From Clostridiales bacterium (GTDB lineage: Bacteria > Bacillota > Clostridia > Oscillospirales > Acutalibacteraceae), in contig JAIKWV010000036.1 of the NCBI GenBank assembly GCA_024684435.1, forward strand, positions 1 to 47,983: a stretch of 47,983 nucleotides of DNA, given 5' to 3'. Of the stretch, positions 1 through 7,773 are shown in pieces. A program made the position numbers and the translations under genes. Numbering within the stretch: position 1 is the first letter of the stretch; every line of letters begins with the position of its first letter. Below the pieces are notes generated by a model that was given only the letters and a program-made list of their open reading frames with translations, was not told the DNA's origin and searched no databases.

Positions 1-750
1 GTCGGTAAGCTTGTACACCCGTCCGCTCGCGGGATCGGTGTACGGAGGCTGGTTGATGGCGTTCTGATCGTTGGTGCCGAGTGCGATGACCACGGTGTCC
101 GGGTGGAAATCAAAAGCGTACTCCTCTTCGGACGCCCAGGCATAGAGCCTGTCGTAGACTGAGGGAATGTCGCCCGGCTCATTGTTCCAGCTGGTGAGCA
201 CGCCCTTGCCGCTGATGGCAAAGACGCTGTACTGCGCGTGCAGGGCGTCTGCCGTCAGGCGGGTGTAATCGTCCCCGGAACAGAACATCATCGGCAGCCA
301 TTCGTCAAACGCCTTCGGGCCGCGCACGCCCTCGCCCGCGGTAATGGAGTCGCCGATAAACTCGATGCGTCGTTCCTTTGGAGGCACCTGGCTAAGCTCG
401 CCATCCCCGCGCAGTCTTAAAAGCGACACGCGGCTGTTGTCAAAGAAAGGCTGCGTCTCCTTGATGATGCGCACGCGGTGCACACGCTTTGGCTCCATGC
501 CCAGGAACGCGGTATACCAGTACCTGCCCTCGAGTGGCGAAAAGGTCTGCGCGCGCAGGCCATCCACCTCGATACTGAGATAGGGACGGCGCAGGTCGTA
601 TGCTGCCTCAATCTCCACCTCGAAGCGGCTGCCTGTGACCCATATCTCCGCCTGAGCGCCTGACCAGAACAGCTCAAAACCGGGTTTGGAGCGGTCGTAT
701 CTGCCCGAAAGCAGAACCTCGGGGCATTGACTTATATCGCGCGCGTTCAT
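1..750 (-). CDS. SGNH-type carbohydrate esterase (CE2-like acetyl esterase), partial
   Basis: The gene starts at 750 and runs off the left window edge, so only the first 250 residues are visible. An N-terminal beta-rich domain (about residues 1-128) precedes an SGNH hydrolase domain. Block I is GDSITAGEG with the presumed nucleophile Ser135, the block II glycine lies in ISGKG near residue 180, and block III is GTND (225-228). This order, a jelly-roll before an SGNH domain, is that of carbohydrate esterase family 2, which removes acetyl groups from xylan or other plant polysaccharides. The catalytic Asp/His region lies beyond the edge. No signal peptide is seen, suggesting action on imported oligosaccharides. 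Its ATG overlaps the stop of the upstream GH2 gene (ATGA), so the two are probably translationally coupled. Family is fairly sure; substrate is inferred. Confidence 0.82.
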   Translation of the reverse strand, partial: MNARDISQCPEVLLSGRYDRSKPGFELFWSGAQAEIWVTGSRFEVEIEAAYDLRRPYLSIEVDGLRAQTFSPLEGRYWYTAFLGMEPKRVHRVRIIKETQPFFDNSRVSLLRLRGDGELSQVPPKERRIEFIGDSITAGEGVRGPKAFDEWLPMMFCSGDDYTRLTADALHAQYSVFAISGKGVLTSWNNEPGDIPSVYDRLYAWASEEEYAFDFHPDTVVIALGTNDQNAINQPPYTDPASGRVYKLTD

Positions 751-2486
751 TCCTCGATGGCCGCCTTTCTGGTGTTGATTTCTTTAAAGATCGCGGGGTC
801 GAATTTCGGGCGGCGGTCGTAGTAGTAGAGGCCGTTTCTCTCCTGCTCCACATCTGTCAGCTGGGTATAGCAAAAGCCCATGTGATCCGGGTTGTTTAAA
901 AGCGCGTCGGTCAGACCGCGATAGCGAGCGATGAACTCCTCCTCGGTTTTGGGACCATCGCCGTAGCCCCAGCCCTCGCCGTCCGGGTTCCAGCCGATGC
1001 CGCCGTATTCACTGATGAACACGGGCAGGCTGACGTCGCGCTCTTTTCGGGACAGGTGATCGTAAAACGGTTTACCTGGCGCGTAACGCTCGGCATACAC
1101 GGCGGGATCCTGCGTGTAGTCGTGCGCATCGAAAATATCGGTGAGCGCATGTGTTCCGCCGGAGGCGTCGATACACGGGCGGGTGGGATCAAAGGCCTTG
1201 GTGACCAGATAGCTTAAGCGCATGGTGGCGTCCCGCGCGCCGGAATTGTTTTCGCCCCAGGTCTCGTTCCATGGGCACCAGCCCACGATACAGGGGGCGT
1301 TGTAGTCGCGGCGGAGCACCTGCAGCCACTCGTCGAGGAAGATCGCGGGAGTGGCGGCATCCTTGGGGTCGATGCCCCAGCTTGGGAATTCACCCCAGCA
1401 GAGGTAACCGAGCCTGTCAGCCCAGTAGAGGAAGCGCTGCTCGAAAACCTTCTGGTGCAGGCGCGCGCCATTGAAGCCAAGCGCCATGGAACGGAGGATG
1501 TCGCCCTTGAGTTCCTCGTCGGTGGGGGCAGTGTAAACGCCGTCCGGGTAGAAGCCCTGGTCCAACACCAGGCGTTGGAACACGCTTTTGCCGTTGATCA
1601 GGCACTTTTTACCATTGAAGGAGATCGTTCTGAGGCCAAAGTAGCTGTTTACGCAGTCGATGGGCACACCGTCCTTCTCCAGGGTGAGCTTCAGGTCGTA
1701 CAGGTTACCGTGCCCGGGACTCCAGAATTTACTTTCATCCGCCTCAAGCAAAAGGTTAATGGCGCTTCGCCCACTGTCTGCCGCCGCGATCCCCTCGCTT
1801 TCGTATTCTCCGTCAAACAGCGCCTCCGCCATAAATGTACAGCCGCGCGCGTCGCCGTCGAATTCCGCCTCAATCAGCACGCTGCTCTCAAAATCGAAAA
1901 CGTTCGGAGTGATCTTCACCGAGCGTACCCGGACCTGGTTCGTCCACTCCAGCCACACCGTCTGCCAGATGCCGGTCGTGCGGGTGTAGAAACAGCCCTG
2001 GGATTTTAAAGTGTAGCTCTGCTTGCCGCTGGGAACGGCGGTGTCTCTCTCGTTGTCTTCCGCGCACAGGCAGATGGAATTTTCTCCCTCCCGAAGGAGC
2101 TTTGTAACATCGAATTCAAAGGAGGTGTAGCCGCCCTTGTGGGTGCCCGCAAGTTCCCCGTTGACATAGACAAAAGACTCATAGTCCACCGCGCCGAAGT
2201 GAAGCAGGATCCTGCCCTTCAGCTGTTCTTTGGTGATGTTTACGGTCCTGCTGTACCAGACGCTGTTTATAAAGTCCGTGTAGCCCATGCCGGAAAGTCT
2301 GCTCTGGGGACAGAAGGGGACGATTATTTTCAGGATAAAATGTCCGTTTTCGTACAGCTTGCGATCCCTGCCGCTCTTGTTGAGATCAAATTCAAAATCC
2401 CATTCGCCGTTAAGGTTCATCCAGTTTTTACGTTCAAACTGAGGCTGGGGGTGTTCCATGCGCGGCATATATCTTTCGTCAGACAT
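747..2486 (-). CDS. Glycoside hydrolase family 2 protein (beta-galactosidase/glucuronidase-like)
   Basis: A 579-residue cytoplasmic enzyme with the GH2 layout: an N-terminal sugar-binding jelly-roll (about 15-185, with the typical NLNGEWDF start), an immunoglobulin-like domain (about 185-290) and a TIM barrel (about 295-570). The acid/base is Glu408 in PWNETW and the nucleophile Glu493 in ISEYGG, both intact. It is much shorter than LacZ and near the length of beta-glucuronidases and other compact GH2 enzymes. There is no signal peptide. It starts at ATG 2486 behind AAGGAGAG and follows a consensus promoter. With the CE2-like esterase it forms an operon that would deacetylate and trim oligosaccharides in the cytoplasm. 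The exact sugar specificity cannot be read from the sequence. Confidence 0.88.
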   Translation of the reverse strand: MSDERYMPRMEHPQPQFERKNWMNLNGEWDFEFDLNKSGRDRKLYENGHFILKIIVPFCPQSRLSGMGYTDFINSVWYSRTVNITKEQLKGRILLHFGAVDYESFVYVNGELAGTHKGGYTSFEFDVTKLLREGENSICLCAEDNERDTAVPSGKQSYTLKSQGCFYTRTTGIWQTVWLEWTNQVRVRSVKITPNVFDFESSVLIEAEFDGDARGCTFMAEALFDGEYESEGIAAADSGRSAINLLLEADESKFWSPGHGNLYDLKLTLEKDGVPIDCVNSYFGLRTISFNGKKCLINGKSVFQRLVLDQGFYPDGVYTAPTDEELKGDILRSMALGFNGARLHQKVFEQRFLYWADRLGYLCWGEFPSWGIDPKDAATPAIFLDEWLQVLRRDYNAPCIVGWCPWNETWGENNSGARDATMRLSYLVTKAFDPTRPCIDASGGTHALTDIFDAHDYTQDPAVYAERYAPGKPFYDHLSRKERDVSLPVFISEYGGIGWNPDGEGWGYGDGPKTEEEFIARYRGLTDALLNNPDHMGFCYTQLTDVEQERNGLYYYDRRPKFDPAIFKEINTRKAAIEE

Positions 2487-2529
2487 AGTAACTCTCCTTG
2501 AATAAAATTATTTGAATATTTCCTGTCAA

Positions 2530-2558
2530 ATTATACATCATTATAGTATTGAAGTCAA
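2530..2558 (-). promoter_or_regulatory. Sigma-A-type promoter for the GH2/esterase operon
   Basis: Read on the minus strand, TTGACT (2553-2558) and TATAAT (2530-2535) are separated by exactly 17 bases, about 45 bases before the GH2 start codon. No clear operator palindrome was seen around it. Confidence 0.7.
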
Positions 2559-2579
2559 TCACCGACAGGGGGTCAAAAT

Positions 2580-3257
2580 ATGCTCGCAACACTTCTCAGA
2601 GTCCTGATAATTTACGTCGCCGTCATACTTGCCGTGCGGCTCATGGGCAAGCGGCAGGTTGGTGAAATGCAGCCCACGGAGCTGGTCATAACCATCCTGC
2701 TTTCAGAGATAGCCGCCCAGCCCGTAAGCGACGGCTCAAAGCTCATGCTGCCCTATCTTTCCGGGGTCTTCCTGCTGGCGGCGCTGGAAATAGCAAATTC
2801 CTTTGCCGCCCTCTGCTCAAACCGGTACAGGATCATCCTACAGGGGAGACCGGTCATCGTGATACGGGACGGTGCAGTCGACCAGAAACAGCTCAAAAAG
2901 CTCCGGGTCACGGTGGAGGATCTGACGGCGGCGCTCAGGGACAGGGGCTTTTTCGACATAACGCAGATAAGCTACGCGGTAATGGAGACAAACGGCAAGA
3001 TCAGCGCCCTGGCAAAGGCGGAGGAAAATCCCCTGACCCCGGGGGATATAAAGCTGCCCTGCAAGGACAAGGGTATGCCCATAACGGTGATCTACGACGG
3101 CAGGATCATCCGCAAAAATTTCGGGGAATGCTCCATGACGGAAAAGAAGCTGAACGTGCTTCTGAAAAAGCATAAGCTCTCCCCGGAGCAGATACTGCTC
3201 ATGACCGTGAATATGCAGGGAGAGGAAAATATAATATTGCGGGACAAAGCACGTTAG
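2580..3257 (+). CDS. DUF421/YetF-family membrane protein
   Basis: A 225-residue protein with hydrophobic N-terminal segments (about 2-22, 32-48 and 55-75) and a soluble C-terminal half. The N-terminal signature RLMGKRQVGEMQPTELVI and the later LRVTVEDLTAALRDRGFFDI are those of the DUF421 (YetF) family. These are small membrane proteins of unresolved function that recur in sporulation gene clusters, including transposon-borne spoVA operons of Bacillus. It starts at ATG 2580 behind AGGGGG. The next gene, 54 bases downstream on the same strand, is SpoVAE-like, which supports a role in the spore membrane. Family is sure; the role is inferred from context. Confidence 0.85.
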   Translation: MLATLLRVLIIYVAVILAVRLMGKRQVGEMQPTELVITILLSEIAAQPVSDGSKLMLPYLSGVFLLAALEIANSFAALCSNRYRIILQGRPVIVIRDGAVDQKQLKKLRVTVEDLTAALRDRGFFDITQISYAVMETNGKISALAKAEENPLTPGDIKLPCKDKGMPITVIYDGRIIRKNFGECSMTEKKLNVLLKKHKLSPEQILLMTVNMQGEENIILRDKAR

Positions 3258-3311
3258 TATAAATCCCGCCTGTATGCAGAAAATAATAAAAAATGTAAGG
3301 CAGGGTTTATA

Positions 3312-3677
3312 ATGGAATATGTTCCGGATATTTTCAAGGCTTTTTTCGTGGGAGGGATACTCTGCGTAATAGGTCAGATACTCATCGACACCACCCGGCT
3401 CACCCCGGGAAAGATTCTGGTGATGTACGTTGTGGCGGGTGTGGTCTTAGGCGGCATAGGCGTTTACGGTCCTCTGGCTGACTGGGCGGGAGCGGGAGCC
3501 TCCATCCCCCTCACAGGGTTCGGCTACGCCATAACCGAGGGGGTGAAGGAAGCCGTCGCCCAAAAAGGCGCGCTGGGCATACTTACAGGCCCTCTGACCT
3601 CCGGCGCCGCGGGAATAACCGCCGCCGTCCTTTGCGGACTCATCGCCTCCTTCATCTCCCGCCCCCACGAAAAATAG
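3312..3677 (+). CDS. spoVAE: SpoVAE-like stage V sporulation protein
   Basis: A 121-residue hydrophobic protein with about four membrane segments (roughly 8-25, 32-55, 65-85 and 90-115), close to the length of Bacillus SpoVAE(b). The N-terminal FVGGILCVIGQILID and the GFGYAITEGVKEAV stretch are typical of the SpoVAC/SpoVAE family. In Bacillus these proteins belong to the inner-spore-membrane channel that moves dipicolinic acid into the forespore and out on germination. The usual partners spoVAC and spoVAD are not in this window; only a DUF421 gene lies next to it. The start follows AAGGCAGGG at a good distance. A hairpin lies immediately downstream. Confidence 0.87.
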   Translation: MEYVPDIFKAFFVGGILCVIGQILIDTTRLTPGKILVMYVVAGVVLGGIGVYGPLADWAGAGASIPLTGFGYAITEGVKEAVAQKGALGILTGPLTSGAAGITAAVLCGLIASFISRPHEK

Positions 3678-3684
3678 AATATCC

Positions 3685-3721
3685 CCGCCCTTTTCCTCAT
3701 ATGTATACAGGGAAAGGGCGG
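3685..3721 (+). other. Hairpin between spoVAE and the DUF4830 gene, overlapping its ribosome site
   Basis: CCGCCCTTTTCC (3685-3696) pairs with GGGAAAGGGCGG (3710-3721) across a 13-base loop. No T-run follows, so it is not a standard terminator. The right arm contains the only purine-rich candidate Shine-Dalgarno for the gene starting at 3729, so folding could hide it. Confidence 0.6.
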
Positions 3722-3728
3722 ATAATTT

Positions 3729-4256
3729 ATGTTTGTTTTCTCTGTACGGTCATCAAAGATAAAGCTGGCGCTTCTGATCGTTTTCGTGGCTGCGGCTGTG
3801 ATACTTCTAAGCGTTTTTTCAAAGGACGCTCCCGCGGCAAGGGACGGGGCGGTGGTCCTGAAGGCGGGCAACGCCGCGGAACGGGTGGCGTTTCTGTCCC
3901 AGTTCGGCTGGGAGTTTGAGGAGGATCCCGCGGAGGTGTCCGAGGTCATTATACCGGCGGAGTTTGACGCGGCATACAAAGAGTACAACGATATACAGCT
4001 AAAGCAGAATCTTGACCTGACCCCCTATGCGGGCAAGCGTGTGAAACGGTGGACTTACATCATAAAAAATTACCCCGGGCATGAAAACGACCGGGGCGGC
4101 GTGTACGCGAATATTTTAGTTTACCAAGGCGTGGTGATAGGCGGGGACGTCTGCTCCTCGGAGGTGAACGGCTTTATACAGGGCTTTGATATGCCGGAGG
4201 CTTATACCGTCGCTGAAACCACCGCCGCCGGGACCACAGTTAAGGCAGCTCCGTAA
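3729..4256 (+). CDS. DUF4830-type membrane-anchored protein
   Basis: A 175-residue protein with one N-terminal membrane segment (about residues 11-29) and an extracytoplasmic domain resembling DUF4830. Visible hallmarks are the RVAFLSQFGWEFEEDP stretch near residue 55, the EFDAAYKEYNDIQLKQ helix, and the final DVCSSEVNGFIQGFD. Members often occur near sporulation and cell-wall genes of Clostridia, but no function is established. The Thr/Ala-rich tail (after about 157) looks unstructured. The start ATG 3729 lies just after the hairpin containing its ribosome site. Its 3' end overlaps the convergent deacetylase gene by 17 bases. Confidence 0.72.
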   Translation: MFVFSVRSSKIKLALLIVFVAAAVILLSVFSKDAPAARDGAVVLKAGNAAERVAFLSQFGWEFEEDPAEVSEVIIPAEFDAAYKEYNDIQLKQNLDLTPYAGKRVKRWTYIIKNYPGHENDRGGVYANILVYQGVVIGGDVCSSEVNGFIQGFDMPEAYTVAETTAAGTTVKAAP

Positions 4257-5163
4257 GGGATTTGAATTCATAGCCCTGCTCCCTTGCGTGATCGATGATC
4301 CTTCCCAGCGCTGCGGAGTTGTCGGGTGAGACCGAATGGAGCAGGATGACCGCGCCGGGATGGAGCCGCGCCGTCACGGTGCTGAAGGCGTAGTCTCCGC
4401 CCTTTGTGTTGTTCACGTCCCAATCCGCGTAGGCGAGGGACCAGAACACGGATTTATATCCTAAGGATTGTACCACGTCCAGAGAATATTCCGAGTAAGT
4501 CCCCTCCGGAAATCTGAAAAAGGGCGCGGAATAATTGAAGTTTTCCTTAAGATAATTTTCGCAGGTCGTTATCTCCTCAACTATGCGCTCCCGTGTCAGC
4601 GTGCTGAAATCCGGATGCGTTGAGGAATGGTTGCCCACGATGTGTCCCTCGGCGATCATCCTGGCTATGAGCTCAGGCTCCGCCTTGATGTTGTGAAGGG
4701 TGCAGAAAAACGCGGCGGGTACCTGTTTCTCTTTAATGGTGTCCAGAATTTTGTTGGTATATCCGTTTTCCCAGCCGCAGTCGAAGGTAAGATACAACAC
4801 CTTTGACTGCGTTTTCGTGTCATAGACAACTGCGTTGAAGCCCTTGTCCTCCAGAAATTTCTGATTGTTTACCGAAATGCTGTGGGGTTTTCCGTTCTTC
4901 GCAACTCCGAAGCTGTGGCGGATAGGCTCCTTTGACAGACCGCTCTCAGGCTCCCGGAAAACGGCGGAGGTCTCCGTGGGCTTTGCGGAAACGGATCCTG
5001 TCGCTGTTTCTGCGATTTGATCCGCGGCGGGCTTAGTCACGCCCTCCACCAGACCGTTCGCCGCCATGTCGTTCCTTGCTGTGGTGAGATCAGGACTGCT
5101 CTTAGAACAGGCGCTTAAAATAATCAGCGCCGCCGTCAAAAAAAGTACCGTTAATTTTTTCAT
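4240..5163 (-). CDS. pdaA: PdaA-like polysaccharide deacetylase lipoprotein (spore cortex)
   Basis: A NodB-fold deacetylase. Counting from the upstream ATG at 5169, the motifs are TFDCG (128-132, the metal/base motif, with Cys in place of the usual Asp/Asn), HSSTH (181-185, metal-binding histidines), RFPEG, and LLHS near the C-terminus. Sequence around TFDCGWENGYT is typical of PdaA-type enzymes that remove acetyl from N-acetylmuramic acid, a step in making the muramic delta-lactam of spore cortex. The N-terminus has a lipoprotein signal with lipobox LSAC, so it is membrane-tethered outside the cytoplasm. Two ATGs are possible; AAAGAGGT lies directly against the one at 5169 but 6 bases before 5163, so 5163 is preferred. 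A Ser/Thr/Glu-rich linker separates anchor and enzyme. Confidence 0.86.
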   Translation of the reverse strand: MKKLTVLFLTAALIILSACSKSSPDLTTARNDMAANGLVEGVTKPAADQIAETATGSVSAKPTETSAVFREPESGLSKEPIRHSFGVAKNGKPHSISVNNQKFLEDKGFNAVVYDTKTQSKVLYLTFDCGWENGYTNKILDTIKEKQVPAAFFCTLHNIKAEPELIARMIAEGHIVGNHSSTHPDFSTLTRERIVEEITTCENYLKENFNYSAPFFRFPEGTYSEYSLDVVQSLGYKSVFWSLAYADWDVNNTKGGDYAFSTVTARLHPGAVILLHSVSPDNSAALGRIIDHAREQGYEFKSLTELP

Positions 5164-5387
5164 GTTCATACCTCTTTTATTCGATCATACAATAATAAAA
5201 ATAAGCTTTCAAGCTTGTATCTCACATATTAGTATTTTATGTTCGCCGGGAAATAATACAGAAAAATTTTGTGAAAATCAACTTTAAGTATAGTGCACAC
5301 ATATAATTTTGCCAACTATACTCTTTGTATAAAAATATTTTTCGCTGAAACAGAATACAAGGAGCGGTATGTCATATTGGAAATATA

Positions 5388-5401
5388 CACAATATATTGT
5401 G
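5388..5401. promoter_or_regulatory. Operator-like 14-bp palindrome
   Basis: CACAATATATTGTG is a perfect palindrome, about 50 bases upstream of the nfeD -35 box. Its size and symmetry suit a dimeric regulator; no regulator gene is adjacent. Confidence 0.4.
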
Positions 5402-5452
5402 GTCAAGCACCCTTAAAGGCACGATATATTCCAAAATGCCAACTTTGACCTA

Positions 5453-5481
5453 TTGCAAAGCAAAGTCCCATATGCTATAAT
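5453..5481 (+). promoter_or_regulatory. Sigma-A-type promoter for nfeD-SPFH
   Basis: TTGCAA (5453-5458) and TATAAT (5476-5481) with a 17-base spacer. The transcript would begin near 5488, directly at a hairpin (CAGACGG/CCGTCTG, 5490-5509) that could protect the mRNA 5' end. Confidence 0.75.
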
Positions 5482-5548
5482 TCTGCTGACAGACGGGGAA
5501 AACCGTCTGAGTTCTGCAGGACAAATAATTATGAGAAGAGGTGTGAGA

Positions 5549-5977
5549 ATGGACAATATTATGCCCGTATTCTGGATAATCCTGACCGTCGTTTTGGTCG
5601 TGATTGAAGCCGCAACGGTGCAGCTGGTAACCATCTGGTTCGCCGCAGGTTCTGTGGCGGCGCTGGTCTCCGAGCTTCTGCATGCGCCGATCTGGCTGCA
5701 ATGGGTGATCTTCTTCGGGGTCTCTGTGCTCACGCTGCTGTTGACAAGACCCTTTGTGAAAAAGATGACCGCGAAAAAAATACAGCCCACCAACGCGGAC
5801 CGATGTATCGGTCAGACGGCAACGGTCCTTGAAGAGATAAACAACGTCGCCGCCACGGGGCTCGTTTCCGTGGGAGGGGTAAACTGGACCGCCCGCTCAC
5901 TGAACGGGGAGATAATAAAACCCGGCGAAGAGGTCACCGTTAAAAAAATCGAGGGTGTTAAGGTTATCGTAGAATAA
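5549..5977 (+). CDS. Short-form NfeD family membrane protein
   Basis: A 142-residue protein with membrane helices at about 6-24, 28-42 and 48-64, followed by a soluble beta-barrel (OB-fold) domain at about 82-142, the NfeD C-terminal domain. It has no serine-protease domain, so it is the short NfeD1b type. Such proteins are nearly always encoded beside an SPFH/stomatin-like gene and are thought to act together in membrane microdomains. The SPFH gene follows here after 32 bases. An upstream in-frame start at 5453 lies within the -35 box and is rejected; ATG 5549 has AGAAGAGGTG in front. Confidence 0.88.
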   Translation: MDNIMPVFWIILTVVLVVIEAATVQLVTIWFAAGSVAALVSELLHAPIWLQWVIFFGVSVLTLLLTRPFVKKMTAKKIQPTNADRCIGQTATVLEEINNVAATGLVSVGGVNWTARSLNGEIIKPGEEVTVKKIEGVKVIVE

Positions 5978-6009
5978 TCTGAACATAAACAAAGAAGAGG
6001 AGTGTAGTT

Positions 6010-6960
6010 ATGGAGCCCATTATTGTAATTTTGATTTTATTAGGAATTATTTTGATCGTAGTTGTATCAAACGTAAAAGTCGTACCCCAGTCAAAGGCGT
6101 ACGTCATCGAGCGCCTTGGCGCGTACAGCACCACATGGCAGACCGGTTTCCATGTAAAGATCCCGCTTATCGAGAAGATATCAAAGATAGTTTCCCTCAA
6201 GGAGCAGGTGGTGGATTTCCCGCCCCAGCCGGTTATCACGAAGGATAACGTAACAATGCAGATAGACACCGTCGTGTTCTATCAAATAACCGACCCCAAG
6301 CTTTACACATACGGCGTAGAGCGTCCCATTTCCGCCATAGAAAATCTTACAGCCACCACATTGAGAAATATCATCGGTGATATGGAGCTTGACCATACCC
6401 TTACATCCCGCGACACCATCAACGCCAAGATCAGAGGCATTCTTGACGAAGCCACCGATCCCTGGGGCATCAAGGTAAACCGCGTAGAGCTGAAGAACAT
6501 CATGCCTCCCGCGGAGATCCAGGACGCCATGGAGAAGCAGATGAAGGCAGAGCGTCAGCGCCGTGAGGCCATCCTCAGAGCAGAGGGTGAAAAGGCCAGC
6601 AAGATCCTTGTGGCAGAAGGTCAAAAAGAGAGCCAGATCCTTTACGCGGAGGGCGAGAAGCAGTCCGCCATCCTTCATGCGGAGGCGGTCAAGGAGTCCA
6701 AGATCCGCGAAGCGGAGGGTGAAGCGGAGGCTATTCTCTCAATCCAGAAGGCTCAGGCTGAGGCCATCAAGCTCATCAACGAGGCCAATCCCGAGACCGG
6801 CTACCTGACAATGAAGAGCTTCGATACTCTTGCAAAGGTCGCCGACGGTCAGGCAACAAAGCTCATCATCCCCAGCGAGATACAGTCCCTTGCGGGACTT
6901 GCCGCGGGGCTCAAAGAGGCGGTCACCGACACAGCGGCGGCTCCGAAGGCGGAGAAATAA
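6010..6960 (+). CDS. SPFH/Band 7 (stomatin-like, slipin/QmcA type) protein
   Basis: A 316-residue protein with one N-terminal membrane helix (about 5-22), an SPFH domain (about 24-180, with VPQSKAYVIERLG at the start and the ITDPKLYTYGVERPISAIENLTATTLRN core), and a long Ala/Glu-rich coiled coil (about 180-260) with repeated AEGEK/AEGQK units. It ends in a hydrophobic Ala/Gly-rich stretch near 290-310. Family members oligomerise at the membrane, often with an NfeD partner as here. It starts at ATG 6010 after AAGAGGAG and is followed by a strong terminator, making a two-gene operon. Confidence 0.92.
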   Translation: MEPIIVILILLGIILIVVVSNVKVVPQSKAYVIERLGAYSTTWQTGFHVKIPLIEKISKIVSLKEQVVDFPPQPVITKDNVTMQIDTVVFYQITDPKLYTYGVERPISAIENLTATTLRNIIGDMELDHTLTSRDTINAKIRGILDEATDPWGIKVNRVELKNIMPPAEIQDAMEKQMKAERQRREAILRAEGEKASKILVAEGQKESQILYAEGEKQSAILHAEAVKESKIREAEGEAEAILSIQKAQAEAIKLINEANPETGYLTMKSFDTLAKVADGQATKLIIPSEIQSLAGLAAGLKEAVTDTAAAPKAEK

Positions 6961-6976
6961 AAAACAACGCAAACAG

Positions 6977-7008
6977 GGGCGGCAGTGAAAACTGCCGTCC
7001 CGATTTTT
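6977..7008 (+). terminator. Rho-independent terminator after the SPFH gene
   Basis: GGGCGGCAGT and ACTGCCGTCCC form a stem of about ten pairs around a GAAA loop, followed by TTTTT (7004-7008). Confidence 0.88.
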
Positions 7009-7028
7009 ATATCAAGAAAGGACCTGAT

Positions 7029-7733
7029 ATGAGAAGCTTGAAAAAATTTTTTTGCATCGTTTTATGCGTTCTGATAATTGTCGCCGTGCCGGCGGCGATA
7101 TTCGGACTTGTCGTGGGCGGATTCCGTTTGTTTTACCGTCCCGATTTTAAAGAGTTTAACATAGAAAAAACTTTGGCGGCAAAGCTGCCGGATGGGACGC
7201 CGATGAGCTTGTACGACATCAGCCTTGCTCTTTTCAGCGAAGACGAAGAGGCATCAACTTCAGCAGACGAACCCGACACCTATTTTAAGACTTATGAAAC
7301 CGCAAACGGTAACCGAAGTGTTTGTATGCAGTATGAAAAGGGTACAGATAAAATCCTTTGGGGCAAATACATCTGGGACGATTCCACTTGCTCCGCCGTT
7401 TATGATGAAAGCGGAAATATAAAAGAACTGTATGTAAATGAACTTGAAAGAAACAAAGAAGAATATGAGACAGTGTTCTCCTTCTATGATAAAACATATT
7501 TTTTCAAAAACGGCGAAATCGAATATGTACGACTTGATATGTGGAGTTGGGAAACCCGGTTCTTCTTATATCTTTATTACAACGGTGATGATCTGATGGC
7601 AATAAAAGCTGAAGATTACAAATATCCCTGGTGGCTGACCAAAAAGCTGTTTTATTATAACAGTGATTTGAAGGAAATCTACAAGGAAACTTTTAACTCA
7701 ATAGTCCCGGGATCCATAATGCCCGAATACTAA
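7029..7733 (+). CDS. Unrecognised membrane-anchored protein
   Basis: A 234-residue protein not recognised. A basic start (MRSLKK) and one strong hydrophobic segment (about 7-35) anchor it to the membrane with the rest outside. The outer part is acidic and aromatic-rich (many Tyr, Trp and Phe), with beta-strand-like stretches such as TYFFKNGEIEYVRLD around residue 155. It contains no clear catalytic motif. It follows the SPFH terminator and AAGAAAGGA lies before ATG 7029. A second unrecognised anchored protein follows 40 bases downstream, so the two may form an operon. Codon use resembles its neighbours but is more AT-rich. Confidence 0.7.
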   Translation: MRSLKKFFCIVLCVLIIVAVPAAIFGLVVGGFRLFYRPDFKEFNIEKTLAAKLPDGTPMSLYDISLALFSEDEEASTSADEPDTYFKTYETANGNRSVCMQYEKGTDKILWGKYIWDDSTCSAVYDESGNIKELYVNELERNKEEYETVFSFYDKTYFFKNGEIEYVRLDMWSWETRFFLYLYYNGDDLMAIKAEDYKYPWWLTKKLFYYNSDLKEIYKETFNSIVPGSIMPEY

Positions 7734-7773
7734 ACGCAGATCATATTGAATTTTGTACAGGAGGGTGAAGAAC

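Larger units (their letters stand above)
5164..5548. other. Divergent intergenic region with palindromes
   Basis: About 380 bases between the divergent deacetylase and nfeD genes with no convincing ORF. It is AT-rich. It holds an inverted repeat AGTATAGT/ACTATACT (5287-5294 and 5315-5322), a perfect 14-base palindrome CACAATATATTGTG (5388-5401), the nfeD promoter and a leader hairpin. The palindromes look like protein-binding sites. Confidence 0.6.

Noticed and set aside
1455-2009. 184-residue frame opposite the GH2 gene
   Set aside because: Antisense shadow of a GC-rich coding sequence; no ribosome site and no recognisable motif, while the GH2 frame has intact catalytic motifs.
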